From Candidatus Saccharimonadota bacterium (GTDB taxonomy: Bacteria; Patescibacteriota; Saccharimonadia; Saccharimonadales; UBA4665), in contig JARIHC010000008.1 in NCBI GenBank assembly GCA_029288485.1, positions 1-63,793 on the forward strand: a stretch of DNA of 63,793 nt. The letters are read 5' to 3'. Positions 7,967-15,512 of the stretch are shown piece by piece. Each line of letters begins with the position of its first letter. Position 1 is the stretch's first letter. The translations under genes were made by a program, and so were the position numbers. Under the pieces are notes generated by a model that worked only from the letters and a program-made list of their open reading frames with translations, had not been told where the DNA came from and ran no database searches.

Positions 7967-7972
7967 AGTATA
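7967..7972 (-). promoter_or_regulatory. -10 box TATACT, leaderless start at 7960
   Basis: TATACT-N6-ATG on the minus strand. Confidence 0.6.
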
Positions 7973-7999
7973 TCAATAATACAAAGCTATCGACCGCCC

Positions 8000-8362
8000 T
8001 CAATCTAGTAACTTAGAGCGGAACACATAGAAGTATAGGGCTATGAACATCGGAATAATCGGTATGAGAGTAGAAAATCCATCAATTGTACTGGAGGCAG
8101 GCGCTGCTCCATATTTTTGATCCAGTATAAAGCTATACGCAACTTGATAAGTCAGGCTGGCAATAATAATGAAAGTCCAAAAAGCTTTTGACGCTAGTCT
8201 GCGCTTGTAGGCATAACCATATACCCCTACTAGCCCTGTGATCATAAAGGCTAGGTTAAACAAGTCTACTAAGTGCAGTCTCCAATTTACATCAGGTCCT
8301 GTTACTAAGACAGCGGCTAATATAAGTATTACCATTAGCCAAAAGTAAACTTTCCAGAGCAT
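8000..8362 (-). CDS. Hypothetical four-helix membrane protein, 120 aa
   Basis: Not recognised. About four hydrophobic helices with short polar loops, for example VYFWLMVILILAAVLV near the start and TLIPIIPMFIALYFYVF near the end. An ATG nine codons further upstream is also possible. I prefer 8362 because TGC-TATGCT lies exactly 6 nt before it, the same arrangement as in neighbouring genes. Function unknown. Confidence 0.6.
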   Translation of the reverse strand: MLWKVYFWLMVILILAAVLVTGPDVNWRLHLVDLFNLAFMITGLVGVYGYAYKRRLASKAFWTFIIIASLTYQVAYSFILDQKYGAAPASSTIDGFSTLIPIIPMFIALYFYVFRSKLLD

Positions 8363-8368
8363 ACAAAG

Positions 8369-8374
8369 AGCATA
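8369..8374 (-). promoter_or_regulatory. -10 box TATGCT, leaderless start at 8362
   Basis: TGC-TATGCT-N6-ATG on the minus strand, inside what would otherwise be the first codons of a longer frame. Confidence 0.5.
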
Positions 8375-8433
8375 GCACAACGAGTTCATGCCAAAGTTTT
8401 ATATAAGTTGTTATGGAAATTGAGAAGATCCTG

Positions 8434-8697
8434 CTAGTTGCCGCGTCTTCTATTTATCCATTCTTTCTTAAGTAAATTTATGGTGAACGTCGAAAGCATA
8501 AACCCAATTGCTGGCACTAAAGCATTAATCCACGGGTCAATGTGTACAACAAACCTTAAGTAAAATGCGACAATAATGTAAGTCAGCAAAAAAATGCTTA
8601 TACGCCTAGTCCAGCTTATTTCCCAAGCTTTATCATCTTCAACACGCTTATTGCGTGCCTCTATTTTTGCTACACGATCTTCAATAGATGTACTCAT
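8434..8697 (-). CDS. Small two-helix membrane protein with charged N-terminal helix, 87 aa
   Basis: Residues 1-30 form a charged helix (SIEDRVAKIEARNKRVEDDK) that could make a short coiled coil. Two membrane helices follow (ISIFLLTYIIVAFYLRFVV and INALVPAIGFMLSTFTINLL) and a basic tail. The family is unknown to me. The start lies 14 bp after tRNA-Arg(TCT) on the same strand and I see no own -10 box, so it is probably transcribed together with tRNA-Gly and tRNA-Arg (inference). Confidence 0.6.
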   Translation of the reverse strand: MSTSIEDRVAKIEARNKRVEDDKAWEISWTRRISIFLLTYIIVAFYLRFVVHIDPWINALVPAIGFMLSTFTINLLKKEWINRRRGN

Positions 8698-8710
8698 AAT
8701 GCTTAAGTTT

Positions 8711-8787
8711 TGGCACCCCGGGTAGGATTCGAACCTACGACCTATGGGTTAGAACTCCATTGCTCTATCCAGCTGAGCTACCGGGGC
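8711..8787 (-). tRNA. tRNA-Arg(TCT)
   Basis: 77-nt cloverleaf with acceptor GCCCCGG/CCGGGGT, T stem GTAGG/CCTAC, anticodon loop GTTCTAA with anticodon TCT, G73 and encoded CCA. The last anticodon-stem pair is an A-C mismatch. Confidence 0.92.
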
Positions 8788-8794
8788 CTGGGTT

Positions 8795-8869
8795 TGGTGC
8801 GGGATGGCGGAATCGAACCGCCAGCTCTAGCTTGGAAGGCTAGCGTATTAGCCGTTATACAAATCCCGC
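8795..8869 (-). tRNA. tRNA-Gly(TCC)
   Basis: 75-nt cloverleaf with acceptor GCGGGAT/ATCCCGC, anticodon loop CTTCCAA with anticodon TCC, discriminator A73 and encoded CCA. It lies 7 bp upstream of tRNA-Arg(TCT) in the same transcription direction. Confidence 0.94.
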
Positions 8870-8886
8870 TAACAGAGGTGATTATA
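8870..8886 (-). promoter_or_regulatory. tRNA-type promoter with TATAAT and CACCTCTGT block
   Basis: On the minus strand TGG-TATAAT is directly followed by CACCTCTGT, ending next to the tRNA-Gly 5' end. The same block follows the -10 box of tRNA-His and, with one extra A, of both tRNA-Pro genes. Confidence 0.65.
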
Positions 8887-8897
8887 CCACAAGGTGC

Positions 8898-8903
8898 TAT
8901 AAT
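8898..8903 (+). promoter_or_regulatory. -10 box TATAAT, leaderless start at 8910
   Basis: TGC-TATAAT-N6-ATG on the plus strand, back to back with the tRNA-Gly promoter. Confidence 0.65.
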
Positions 8904-8909
8904 TACGGC

Positions 8910-9134
8910 ATGTTAAATATTTTCGCATTCGCAGGTCTTGGTTTCACTTTAAGTATTATTGTTATTTTGATTCTTCTGCTGATCTTAGCTTTTGAGATTT
9001 GGATGCTTATTAGCGCCATAACCAACAAACAAATAACTGATACTGTTAAAATCTTGTGGATTGTCGGCATGGTCTTGATACATCCTATTGCTGCAATCGT
9101 CTACTACTTTACCGATTATCAGAAAACACGTTAG
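8910..9134 (+). CDS. PLDc_N-type small membrane protein, 74 aa
   Basis: Two hydrophobic helices: residues about 8-35, LSIIVILILLLILAFEIWML, and about 50-68, LWIVGMVLIHPIAAIVYYF. The second matches the W-x-x-x-x-x-x-x-P-x-x-G/A-x-x-x-Y-x-x pattern of PLDc_N domains (phospholipase D nuclease N-terminal membrane module, also found alone). No catalytic domain follows. The standalone form has no known activity. The start is fixed by TATAAT 6 nt upstream. Confidence 0.7.
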   Translation: MLNIFAFAGLGFTLSIIVILILLLILAFEIWMLISAITNKQITDTVKILWIVGMVLIHPIAAIVYYFTDYQKTR

Positions 9135-9158
9135 TTAAAGCGTATAATATCTATTGAT

Positions 9159-10070
9159 ATGGGCGGCTTTCGGTGCGTTATTCATGGTAGTTTTTCTAAG
9201 TATTTTGCTGAAATCAGGCGAGCAGCTGAGATATTTACTGCTGCTGGTATTGAGGTCTTAGCGCCACAGCAAAATGAGTTAGCGGCTCAGCAAGATGGCT
9301 TTGCTTTGTTTGAAAACGAGATAGGTCAAGATCCACGCTTTATAGAACTGCTCTACTTAAATAACTTAAAATATTTGGGAGAAAATGGCTTCAGTTATTT
9401 TGTTAATCCAGGCGGCTATTTAGGAAAGAGTGCGTCTTACGAGCTTGGGATTGCTCAAATTACTAATACGCGCTGTTTTTTCAGTCATAAATTATTGGAC
9501 CATCCAGCCTATGTACACAGCAAGTCCATTTTATCGCCCGAGGCGCTTGCTGAATATATTACTGTTCGGGGCGAACTGCCCCCACCCAGTGTTAAACAAA
9601 ATGAACGCTACATACATAAACTTTGGGAAGATTTAATGGTGCCTGGATCTGTCATTGCCGCCGGCGCTATTATTGAGCATCAGCCCTCCAAAAGCAGAGC
9701 CGAAAAAGAAGTTCTGTTGGTTAAAACCCATAAATGGGGTGGCAGGTATTCGATTGTAGGCGGCAAGGTGCGACGGGGCGAAAAACTTCGCGACGCCCTG
9801 CTTCGTGAAGTCAAAGAAGAGACACGATTAACTGGCGAGGTCGGCGCCCACTTATGTACTTTTGATCAGATCAAGAATTCCGGCTATTACCAGAAAGGCA
9901 TTCAGCACGTATTTGTAGATAATGTGGTTAAAGTAAAAAGTAAGAGAGTTGTTTTAAACGAAGAAGCACAAGATTATATATGGGCTCTGCCTTCCGAAGC
10001 CCTAACGCATGTAGATATAGAACCCAACGCACGCACTACACTAGAACTTTACAGCCAGCTAAAACCTTGA
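9159..10070 (+). CDS. Fusion of 2-deoxyribosyltransferase-like domain and Nudix hydrolase, 303 aa
   Basis: Residues about 1-140 resemble the nucleoside 2-deoxyribosyltransferase/DUF4406 fold: an initial strand with GSFSKYFAEIRRAAEIF, then FVNPGGYLGKSASYELGIAQ, where the Glu of SYELG sits at the usual catalytic position. Residues about 150-300 are a Nudix domain with a full Nudix box (GGKVRRGEKLRDALLREVKE, followed by ET), i.e. G-x5-E-x7-R-E-x2-E-E. Such enzymes hydrolyse nucleoside diphosphate derivatives. A two-domain nucleotide-sanitising or salvage role is inference. TATAAT lies 10 nt before the ATG. Confidence 0.72.
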   Translation: MGGFRCVIHGSFSKYFAEIRRAAEIFTAAGIEVLAPQQNELAAQQDGFALFENEIGQDPRFIELLYLNNLKYLGENGFSYFVNPGGYLGKSASYELGIAQITNTRCFFSHKLLDHPAYVHSKSILSPEALAEYITVRGELPPPSVKQNERYIHKLWEDLMVPGSVIAAGAIIEHQPSKSRAEKEVLLVKTHKWGGRYSIVGGKVRRGEKLRDALLREVKEETRLTGEVGAHLCTFDQIKNSGYYQKGIQHVFVDNVVKVKSKRVVLNEEAQDYIWALPSEALTHVDIEPNARTTLELYSQLKP

Positions 10071-10136
10071 TCTGTGCCATTGTTTATATAAAAGGTGTGC
10101 TATATGCTAAGACCATAAGTAAGCATAAGGATTATT

Positions 10137-10673
10137 ATGGCAAAAGCACAAAGAAAAGTTATTGATAAAGTTTTTATAATGCTGGGTGTTTGCGCTACCG
10201 CTGTACTGTTGGTAGTTGGCGGGTTGGCGTGGTATGGATATTCTTTTGCTCATAAACAAGTACACGATGAACTTGTTTCGCAAAGGATTTACTTCCCGCC
10301 TAAAGGTAGCCCAGCGCTTGATTCCTCAGAATTCCCTGATCTTCAGAAATACGCAGGACAAATAGTTGATAGCGGCCAAAAAGCCAAGGCCTACGCCAAC
10401 GGCTTCATTGGTCGGCATATAGAAAAGGTAGCCAACGGACAGACCTACGCACAAGTCAGCTCGGCCGCGCTGGCAGATCCGTCTAACGCAGCTCTACAAC
10501 AAGAAAAAACTACATTATTCCAGGGTGAAACTTTGCGTGGTTTACTATTGAACGCCTATGCGTTTGATACTCTTGGAATGATTTCATATTACGTGTCAAT
10601 CACAGCCTTTATTGGCGCTGCTGTCTTTGCTTTGCTGGTTCTGGCCGGCTTGGGTCATTTGAAGCGTCTATAA
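10137..10673 (+). CDS. Hypothetical membrane protein with two terminal helices, 178 aa
   Basis: An N-terminal membrane helix (FIMLGVCATAVLLVVGGLAWYGY, about residues 13-35) and a C-terminal one (ITAFIGAAVFALLVLAGLGHL, about 155-175) enclose a loop of about 115 residues that would lie outside the cell. This loop has YFPPKGSPAL, DLQKYAGQIVDSGQKAKAYANGFIG and a predicted helical part. I recall similar proteins in Saccharibacteria and Actinobacteria but know no function. The ATG is preceded by AAGGA with 8 nt spacing and by a TGC-TATATG element further upstream. The ABC exporter genes follow. Confidence 0.6.
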   Translation: MAKAQRKVIDKVFIMLGVCATAVLLVVGGLAWYGYSFAHKQVHDELVSQRIYFPPKGSPALDSSEFPDLQKYAGQIVDSGQKAKAYANGFIGRHIEKVANGQTYAQVSSAALADPSNAALQQEKTTLFQGETLRGLLLNAYAFDTLGMISYYVSITAFIGAAVFALLVLAGLGHLKRL

Positions 10674-10712
10674 TGAACCTGTTTAGGGTAGCGTGATAAC
10701 ACCGAGCCAACT

Positions 10713-11426
10713 ATGCAGTCCGCGATAAACATCAAAAACCTGTCCGTAATATTAGGCAAAGGCTTTACGGCGCTCAAGAATGTTAGCGTCGAGCTGCCAC
10801 AAGGCCAAGTTATAGGTTTTATAGGTCCTAGCGGAGCCGGAAAAACCACATTAATCCGCAGCATAGTTGGCCGGCAGTCTATTAGCCAAGGCTCTATAGA
10901 AGTTCTAGGCATGCCAGCTGGCGCAACCAAATTAAGATCCAAGATAGGCTATATGCCTCAATCACCCGCAGCTTACTTGGACTTAACGATACGACAAAAC
11001 TTACACTACTTCGCTAAAATGAGAGGTCTAGACAAAACCGATGTCGAAACTGTAATAAAAGAAACTCATCTAAGCAAACAAGCCGGCCAGTTAGTGTCAT
11101 CGCTGTCGGGCGGTCAGAAGTCTCGGGTTTCGTTAGCCATCGCCTTACTAGGCAGACCAGAGTTGCTTGTTCTGGACGAACCTACGGTTGGAGTAGATCC
11201 CGTGTTAAGGCGTCAGCTGTGGCAGCTTTTTCGCGAACTAGCCGACAAAGGATCAACTCTTATAGTTAGCAGCCACGTGATGGATGAGGCCGGACGATGC
11301 GATAGCTTGCTCTTAATTCGAGATGGTGAGCTTATAGCGCATGGCACGCCGGCAGAACTTAAGCAGCAGACCGACACAAAATCTGTCGAAGATAGTTTTT
11401 TGGTGCTAGTGGAGAAATCAAAATGA
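10713..11426 (+). CDS. ABC-2 type exporter, ATP-binding protein
   Basis: 237 residues form one nucleotide-binding domain. Visible motifs are Walker A GPSGAGKTT (about residues 38-46), the Q-loop (MPQSP), signature LSGGQ (about 130-134), Walker B LLVLDEPTVGVDP and the switch histidine in VSSHVMDE. The sequence is of the DrrA/CcmA-like class that drives ABC-2 permeases. It overlaps the permease start by 4 bp (ATGA), so the two are translationally coupled. A TATAAT at 10669-10674, across the end of the previous gene, is a candidate promoter. The substrate is unknown (drug, lipid or polysaccharide). Confidence 0.92.
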   Translation: MQSAINIKNLSVILGKGFTALKNVSVELPQGQVIGFIGPSGAGKTTLIRSIVGRQSISQGSIEVLGMPAGATKLRSKIGYMPQSPAAYLDLTIRQNLHYFAKMRGLDKTDVETVIKETHLSKQAGQLVSSLSGGQKSRVSLAIALLGRPELLVLDEPTVGVDPVLRRQLWQLFRELADKGSTLIVSSHVMDEAGRCDSLLLIRDGELIAHGTPAELKQQTDTKSVEDSFLVLVEKSK

Positions 11427-12157
11427 GTCCTGTTAAAACTATTTCGACTGCTGCAAGAGTAATCCGGCAGCTAACACACGATCCGAGATCTTTAGCCTTA
11501 CTTTTTATAGTTCCGCCAACGTTAATAACTATTCTTAAATACGTATTTCAGGATGCCACAATGACGTTTGACCATATAGCGCCAATGCTACTTGGCATCT
11601 TCCCGCTAGTAATGATGTTTCTAATAACCTCTATAGCGACTTTGCGCGAGCGCACTAGCGGCACGTTAGATCGTCTGATGGTTTCACCTATGTCAAAGAT
11701 TGACTTCATATTTGGCTACGCTATAGCGTTCTTGCTAGTAGCACTAATTCAGGCTTCGATAACAAGCTTCGTGATGCTTGGCTTGCTGCAAGTAACTGTT
11801 CTGGGCGGCACGCTGCCCGCTTTAGTGAGTGCTGTTTTGGCAGCGTTTTTGGGTACTGCTATAGGTTTATTTATGAGCGCGTTTGCTAATAGCGAATTCC
11901 AGGCAATACAATTTATGCCGGCCTTCATATTCCCGCAGCTATTGGTTTGCGGGTTATTTGTAGCCCGCGAGCAAATGGCTAAACCGTTGCAATGGTTCTC
12001 TGACGTAATGCCTCTTACTTATAGTGTCGATGCTATGAAACAAGTTACTTTTCACAGCACTTGGTCTGGGACGTTGACGCGCGACCTTGCTGTGGTACTA
12101 AGTTTTGCTATAGCGGCACTTGTTCTAGGCGCGCTTACTATCCGCCGGCAAGAATAA
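11423..12157 (+). CDS. ABC-2 type exporter, permease
   Basis: 244 residues with six predicted membrane helices and the ABC-2 consensus around SIATLRERTSGTLDRLMVSPMSK (about residues 69-91) and the late segment FPQLLVCGLFVAREQMAKPLQWFSDVMPLTY. It resembles DrrB-type permeases and works with the ATPase encoded immediately upstream. The stop is followed by the tRNA-His promoter. The exported compound cannot be predicted. Confidence 0.9.
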   Translation: MSPVKTISTAARVIRQLTHDPRSLALLFIVPPTLITILKYVFQDATMTFDHIAPMLLGIFPLVMMFLITSIATLRERTSGTLDRLMVSPMSKIDFIFGYAIAFLLVALIQASITSFVMLGLLQVTVLGGTLPALVSAVLAAFLGTAIGLFMSAFANSEFQAIQFMPAFIFPQLLVCGLFVAREQMAKPLQWFSDVMPLTYSVDAMKQVTFHSTWSGTLTRDLAVVLSFAIAALVLGALTIRRQE

Positions 12158-12169
12158 GTTCGTTTGACA

Positions 12170-12207
12170 TTGTTAAATGCTTGCATTTCAGGTATAATCA
12201 CCTCTGT
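12170..12207 (+). promoter_or_regulatory. Promoter of tRNA-His with CACCTCTGT block
   Basis: TTGTTA (12170-12175), a 17-nt spacer and TATAAT (12193-12198), then CACCTCTGT directly after the -10 box. The same block follows the tRNA-Gly -10 box. Confidence 0.7.
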
Positions 12208-12211
12208 TTAC

Positions 12212-12289
12212 GGTGGCTGTAGCTCAGTTGGTTAGAGCGCCAGGTTGTGGTCCTGGAGGCCGTGGGTTCAAGTCCCATCAGCCACCCCA
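12212..12289 (+). tRNA. tRNA-His(GTG)
   Basis: Acceptor GTGGCTG/CAGCCAC with the extra encoded G-1 facing C73, which is the HisRS identity pair. Anticodon stem CCAGG/CCTGG, loop TTGTGGT, anticodon GTG, encoded CCA. Confidence 0.96.
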
Positions 12290-12292
12290 AAT

Positions 12293-12739
12293 TTATGAAT
12301 GAGACTCGTGGACAATCGCGTGGCCTTTGCCGCGGGCAATAAGATAGCGATTAACAGGCGTAGCAAAAACGAAAGCAACTGCTAAAGCGGCAGCTAAACT
12401 CAACCAGAACAACAACGTACCCGGTCCGGCCGCTAACACACCGGGAATTAGTAAGATAACAGCTGTGTCGGTAATTTCCATAGTTACTATTGATAAAGTA
12501 TCCGAAGCTAGGGCTATTCGGCCGGCTTTTTTAACCGCCAAGCCATTTTTGAGCAACGGCCGCATGGTCATGGAATAGCCAAATATAAAAGCTAAAGGGA
12601 TAGTTAGGCACTCGGTAGCTAAATTATTCCAGTTAAAACCAGAGCCGACTACGGATCCTAAAACCTCCCCAATAGCACAACCGCTTAGGCAGTGCAGAGT
12701 AGCAGCTATGGCTAATTTTGTGAGAGCTTTGTTGTTCAT
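12293..12739 (-). CDS. DUF4396 family membrane protein, 148 aa
   Basis: The family signature is clear: an N-terminal ATLHCLSGCAIGEVLGSVVG with conserved His-Cys-x3-Cys, four hydrophobic helices, and the C-terminal PVNRYLIARGKGHAIVH. The conserved Cys/His residues suggest metal or redox chemistry, but DUF4396 has no established function. It is divergent from a heavy-metal P-type ATPase with 43 bp between the starts. Each gene has its own -10 box, consistent with shared metal physiology (inference). TATACT is exactly 6 nt before this ATG. Confidence 0.8.
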   Translation of the reverse strand: MNNKALTKLAIAATLHCLSGCAIGEVLGSVVGSGFNWNNLATECLTIPLAFIFGYSMTMRPLLKNGLAVKKAGRIALASDTLSIVTMEITDTAVILLIPGVLAAGPGTLLFWLSLAAALAVAFVFATPVNRYLIARGKGHAIVHESHS

Positions 12740-12745
12740 ACTTAC

Positions 12746-12751
12746 AGTATA
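12746..12751 (-). promoter_or_regulatory. -10 box TATACT, leaderless start of DUF4396 gene
   Basis: TATACT-N6-ATG on the minus strand. Confidence 0.6.
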
Positions 12752-12766
12752 TCGATTAGGAATTGC

Positions 12767-12772
12767 TATACT
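12767..12772 (+). promoter_or_regulatory. -10 box TATACT of the P1B ATPase gene
   Basis: TGC-TATACT, 10 nt before the ATG at 12783. Confidence 0.55.
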
Positions 12773-12782
12773 AAGATAACCT

Positions 12783-14621
12783 ATGTTTAAACGCTTTTTG
12801 CAGTTTTTGCGTCATTATAAATTATTTAGTCTGGCAGTAATAATTATTGTTGCCGGATTAGCGCTGCAGATCGGCGGTATGACAAAAGCGGCTCACTGGC
12901 TACTGGGGATTGTTTCTATAATAGAGGTGTTGCCGCTTGCTTGGGATATGTGGCAGGATATTCGCTCTGGTCGTTATGGCATTGATGTCTTAGCGGCTAC
13001 TGCTATTATAGCTTCTGTCATTCTGGGTCAGTATTGGGCGGGAATAGTAGTGGTGCTTATGCTAACCGGCGGTGAGGCGTTAGAGGATTTTGCGCATCAC
13101 CGAGCTCAGTCAGAATTAGACGATTTACTGGCGCATGCGCCGCAAAGGGCTCGCACAGTCCGTAAGGGCAAGACCCTGGAGATACCTGTTGACGAGTTGC
13201 GCGTCGGCGACAAAATTATTATTAATGCTGGTGATTTGGTACCGGCCGACGCCATAGTATTAGAAGGCGCAGCCAACTTTGACGAATCCTCGCTTACGGG
13301 CGAAAGTCTGCCACAATCTAAACAGGTCCAGGACTCTTTATTAAGCGGTGCAATTAACCTTGACGGCTCTATTACAGCTAAAGTTACAGCCGCCGCACGA
13401 GACAGCCAATATCAACAAATTATTAGACTAGTTCAGAGTGCCGCAGCCAGCCAAGCACCGTTTGTGCGTTTAGCTGACCGTTACAGTATTCCGTTTACAT
13501 TAGTAGCCTACGCTATTGCTGGCGGTGTATGGGCTTATAGCGGCCAGCCAATACGTTTTTTGGAAGTTATAGTGGTAGCAACCCCCTGCCCTTTATTATT
13601 GGCTGCGCCAATAGCACTCATCAGCGGCATGGCTCGGGCAAGTAAATACGGAATCATCGTTAAGACCGGGTCGGCCTTAGAACGATTAGCCGAAGCCAAA
13701 ACAATAGCTTTTGATAAAACCGGTACCCTCACGCGCGGTAAGTTAGTCGTGGATAGCATAAATGGCTACGGCGATTTTTCTCAGAATGATGTCATAAGTC
13801 TGGCGGCCAGCTTGGAGCAAGGCTCTAATCATGTTGTTGCTCACGCCATAACCGATAACACCAAATCTAAAAAAATTAAAACTAAGAAAGTTAAGCAGGT
13901 ACGGGAAGTTTCCGGACGCGGTTTGATGGCCAGCGTAAAAGGCCAAGAGGTGCTGGTAGGCCGTTTGAGTTTCCTAGAAGAAAATCAGGTTAAGATGCCG
14001 GCTCAATTTAAACGCGGAAGTCTCAAACAAAGCGTGGTATATGTGTCGCGAGACGGGGAGTTAGCCGGCACTATTACTCTAAAAGACGAGTTGCGGCCAG
14101 AAGCGGCCAAGACCCTGAAAGAGCTAAATCAATTAGGTATAGACGAAACTCTAATGGTGACCGGTGACAATAAGGCAACAGCAGAAGCCATCGCTAAACA
14201 ACTAGGCATCAGCCACGTCCATGCCGAAGCTCTGCCGGCTGAAAAACTACACGTACTAGATGAAGTAAAAGCTCGACCAATGGCATTTGTTGGTGACGGC
14301 GTAAATGACGCGCCCATTCTGACCGCAGCAGATATTGGTATTGCGCTTGGAGCGAGAGGCTCGACCGCTGCCAGCGAGTCGGCCGATATGGTCATTATGT
14401 TAGACGACGTAAGCCGAGTTGCTACAGCTGTAGCCGTAGCCAAGCACACATTTCAAATAGCCAGACAAAGTATTTTAATTGGTATAGGTCTGAGTGTCGT
14501 CTTGATGTTAGTTTTCGCAACTGGCGCCTTTTCGCCGCTTACCGGTGCCATCGCCCAAGAGGGTGTAGACGTATTTGTTATCTTCAATGCCCTAAGAGCT
14601 CATATTATAAATGTCAGTTAG
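12783..14621 (+). CDS. P1B-type heavy-metal-translocating ATPase with TPC motif
   Basis: 612 residues, cytoplasmic membrane. Present are the actuator TGES (SSLTGESLPQ), the membrane metal motif ATPCPLLLAAP (about residue 266), the phosphorylation site DKTGTLT (Asp at about 311), TGDN and GDGVNDAP. There is no N-terminal metal-binding domain. The transmembrane motif is TPC rather than CPC or SPC. The usual HP dipeptide of the nucleotide domain reads NH (SNHVVAHA). TPC is a recognised but poorly characterised P1B subclass, so the transported ion cannot be named. The C-terminal helix pair ends GAIAQEGVDVFVIFNALR. Confidence 0.9.
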   Translation: MFKRFLQFLRHYKLFSLAVIIIVAGLALQIGGMTKAAHWLLGIVSIIEVLPLAWDMWQDIRSGRYGIDVLAATAIIASVILGQYWAGIVVVLMLTGGEALEDFAHHRAQSELDDLLAHAPQRARTVRKGKTLEIPVDELRVGDKIIINAGDLVPADAIVLEGAANFDESSLTGESLPQSKQVQDSLLSGAINLDGSITAKVTAAARDSQYQQIIRLVQSAAASQAPFVRLADRYSIPFTLVAYAIAGGVWAYSGQPIRFLEVIVVATPCPLLLAAPIALISGMARASKYGIIVKTGSALERLAEAKTIAFDKTGTLTRGKLVVDSINGYGDFSQNDVISLAASLEQGSNHVVAHAITDNTKSKKIKTKKVKQVREVSGRGLMASVKGQEVLVGRLSFLEENQVKMPAQFKRGSLKQSVVYVSRDGELAGTITLKDELRPEAAKTLKELNQLGIDETLMVTGDNKATAEAIAKQLGISHVHAEALPAEKLHVLDEVKARPMAFVGDGVNDAPILTAADIGIALGARGSTAASESADMVIMLDDVSRVATAVAVAKHTFQIARQSILIGIGLSVVLMLVFATGAFSPLTGAIAQEGVDVFVIFNALRAHIINVS

Positions 14622-14622
14622 C

Positions 14623-15252
14623 TTAAGTTAAGAATCTTAGAGCACCTGCTACCACTAACGGAACTAGCAAATTATCTAATCCGGCAACTCCAAGGTTTTC
14701 TATCATGCTAGCGATAATAGATAGATCAAATATGAACGTGGCTGTTAAATGCTGTCCGCTACTATGTGAAAAGCCAGCCAATATAACGACTGAGACCATA
14801 AAGAAAGTCAGGGTCCCCAAAACGCTTTTAGCGTGTCCAAAAACAATGTATCGAAAACGTTGCCCCCAGTGTGTACCAACCACAGCCGCAAAGCCGTCAG
14901 CTAAACTCATTTGCAGAAGAGCTGCCGCGTAAACCCATTTATTGTGAGTCATAAAAGTTATGCCACCCACGGCCAAAGCAAAAAATAACTCCCCCCAGGT
15001 GGGCCGCTGCACAGTGTGTATAGCTCTAAATACTTTTAGATATTTAGACACGCCGACAACTATCAAAAAAGCAACACTTAATAATTGTATTTCGCGCCAG
15101 CTAAGAAAAAAAGGCCAGAAGGCTACGAACGTTCCTACCGTTATATGCACAAATTTACGGGTAAATTCGGTATTGAGTTTTTGCTTGCGCCACCACAACT
15201 CGCCTATTACAAGTAGCAAAAAAACTACAGCTATAGTGCCAAGGATTCTCAT
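14623..15252 (-). CDS. Phytol/dolichol kinase-like CTP-dependent membrane kinase
   Basis: 209 residues with six or seven membrane helices. The motif TRKFVHITVGT near residue 31, the helix containing LLQMSLADGFAAVVGTHWGQRF (about residues 112-133) and HAKSVLGTLTFF are typical of the dolichol kinase/VTE5/CDP-diacylglycerol synthase-like superfamily. These proteins use CTP to phosphorylate or activate prenols or lipids. The exact substrate is unknown. TACAAT 6 nt before the ATG fixes the start. It converges with the P1B ATPase with 1 bp between them. Confidence 0.75.
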   Translation of the reverse strand: MRILGTIAVVFLLLVIGELWWRKQKLNTEFTRKFVHITVGTFVAFWPFFLSWREIQLLSVAFLIVVGVSKYLKVFRAIHTVQRPTWGELFFALAVGGITFMTHNKWVYAAALLQMSLADGFAAVVGTHWGQRFRYIVFGHAKSVLGTLTFFMVSVVILAGFSHSSGQHLTATFIFDLSIIASMIENLGVAGLDNLLVPLVVAGALRFLT

Positions 15253-15258
15253 GCTTTG

Positions 15259-15264
15259 ATTGTA
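15259..15264 (-). promoter_or_regulatory. -10 box TACAAT, leaderless start at 15252
   Basis: TACAAT-N6-ATG on the minus strand. Confidence 0.55.
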
Positions 15265-15292
15265 CAGTAATTATTAAAAAGTAATTATAAAG

Positions 15293-15369
15293 TGGTCGGG
15301 GCGACTGGATTTGAACCAGCGACCTCATCGTCCCGAACGATGCGCGCTACCGAGCTGCGCCACGCCCCG
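15293..15369 (-). tRNA. tRNA-Pro(CGG)
   Basis: 77-nt cloverleaf with acceptor CGGGGCG/CGCCCCG, anticodon stem CATCG/CGATG, loop TTCGGGA, anticodon CGG, A73 and encoded CCA. Confidence 0.95.
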
Positions 15370-15382
15370 TAATTACCCCATG

Positions 15383-15404
15383 ATTACAGAGGTTGATTAT
15401 AGCA
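15383..15404 (-). promoter_or_regulatory. tRNA-Pro(CGG) promoter with TATAAT and CAACCTCTGTA block
   Basis: TGC-TATAAT (15396-15401 on the minus strand), then CAACCTCTGTA. The same 17-nt core recurs upstream of tRNA-Pro(TGG). Confidence 0.6.
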
Positions 15405-15447
15405 GAGATTGGGAGCGTACACCTAGTAAAGCCGTATTTAGTTATGC

Positions 15448-15480
15448 ATACTTGCTTTACTCGTAAGCTTATGCAAGTAT
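15448..15480. repeat. 8-bp inverted repeat upstream of the DUF4234 gene
   Basis: ATACTTGC (15448-15455) and GCAAGTAT (15473-15480) with a 17-nt spacer that holds the palindrome TAAGCTTA. It may be an operator or an RNA hairpin. Function unknown. Confidence 0.4.
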
Positions 15481-15512
15481 TAAAGACGTAGGTTAAGATT
15501 AGCGACACAAAA

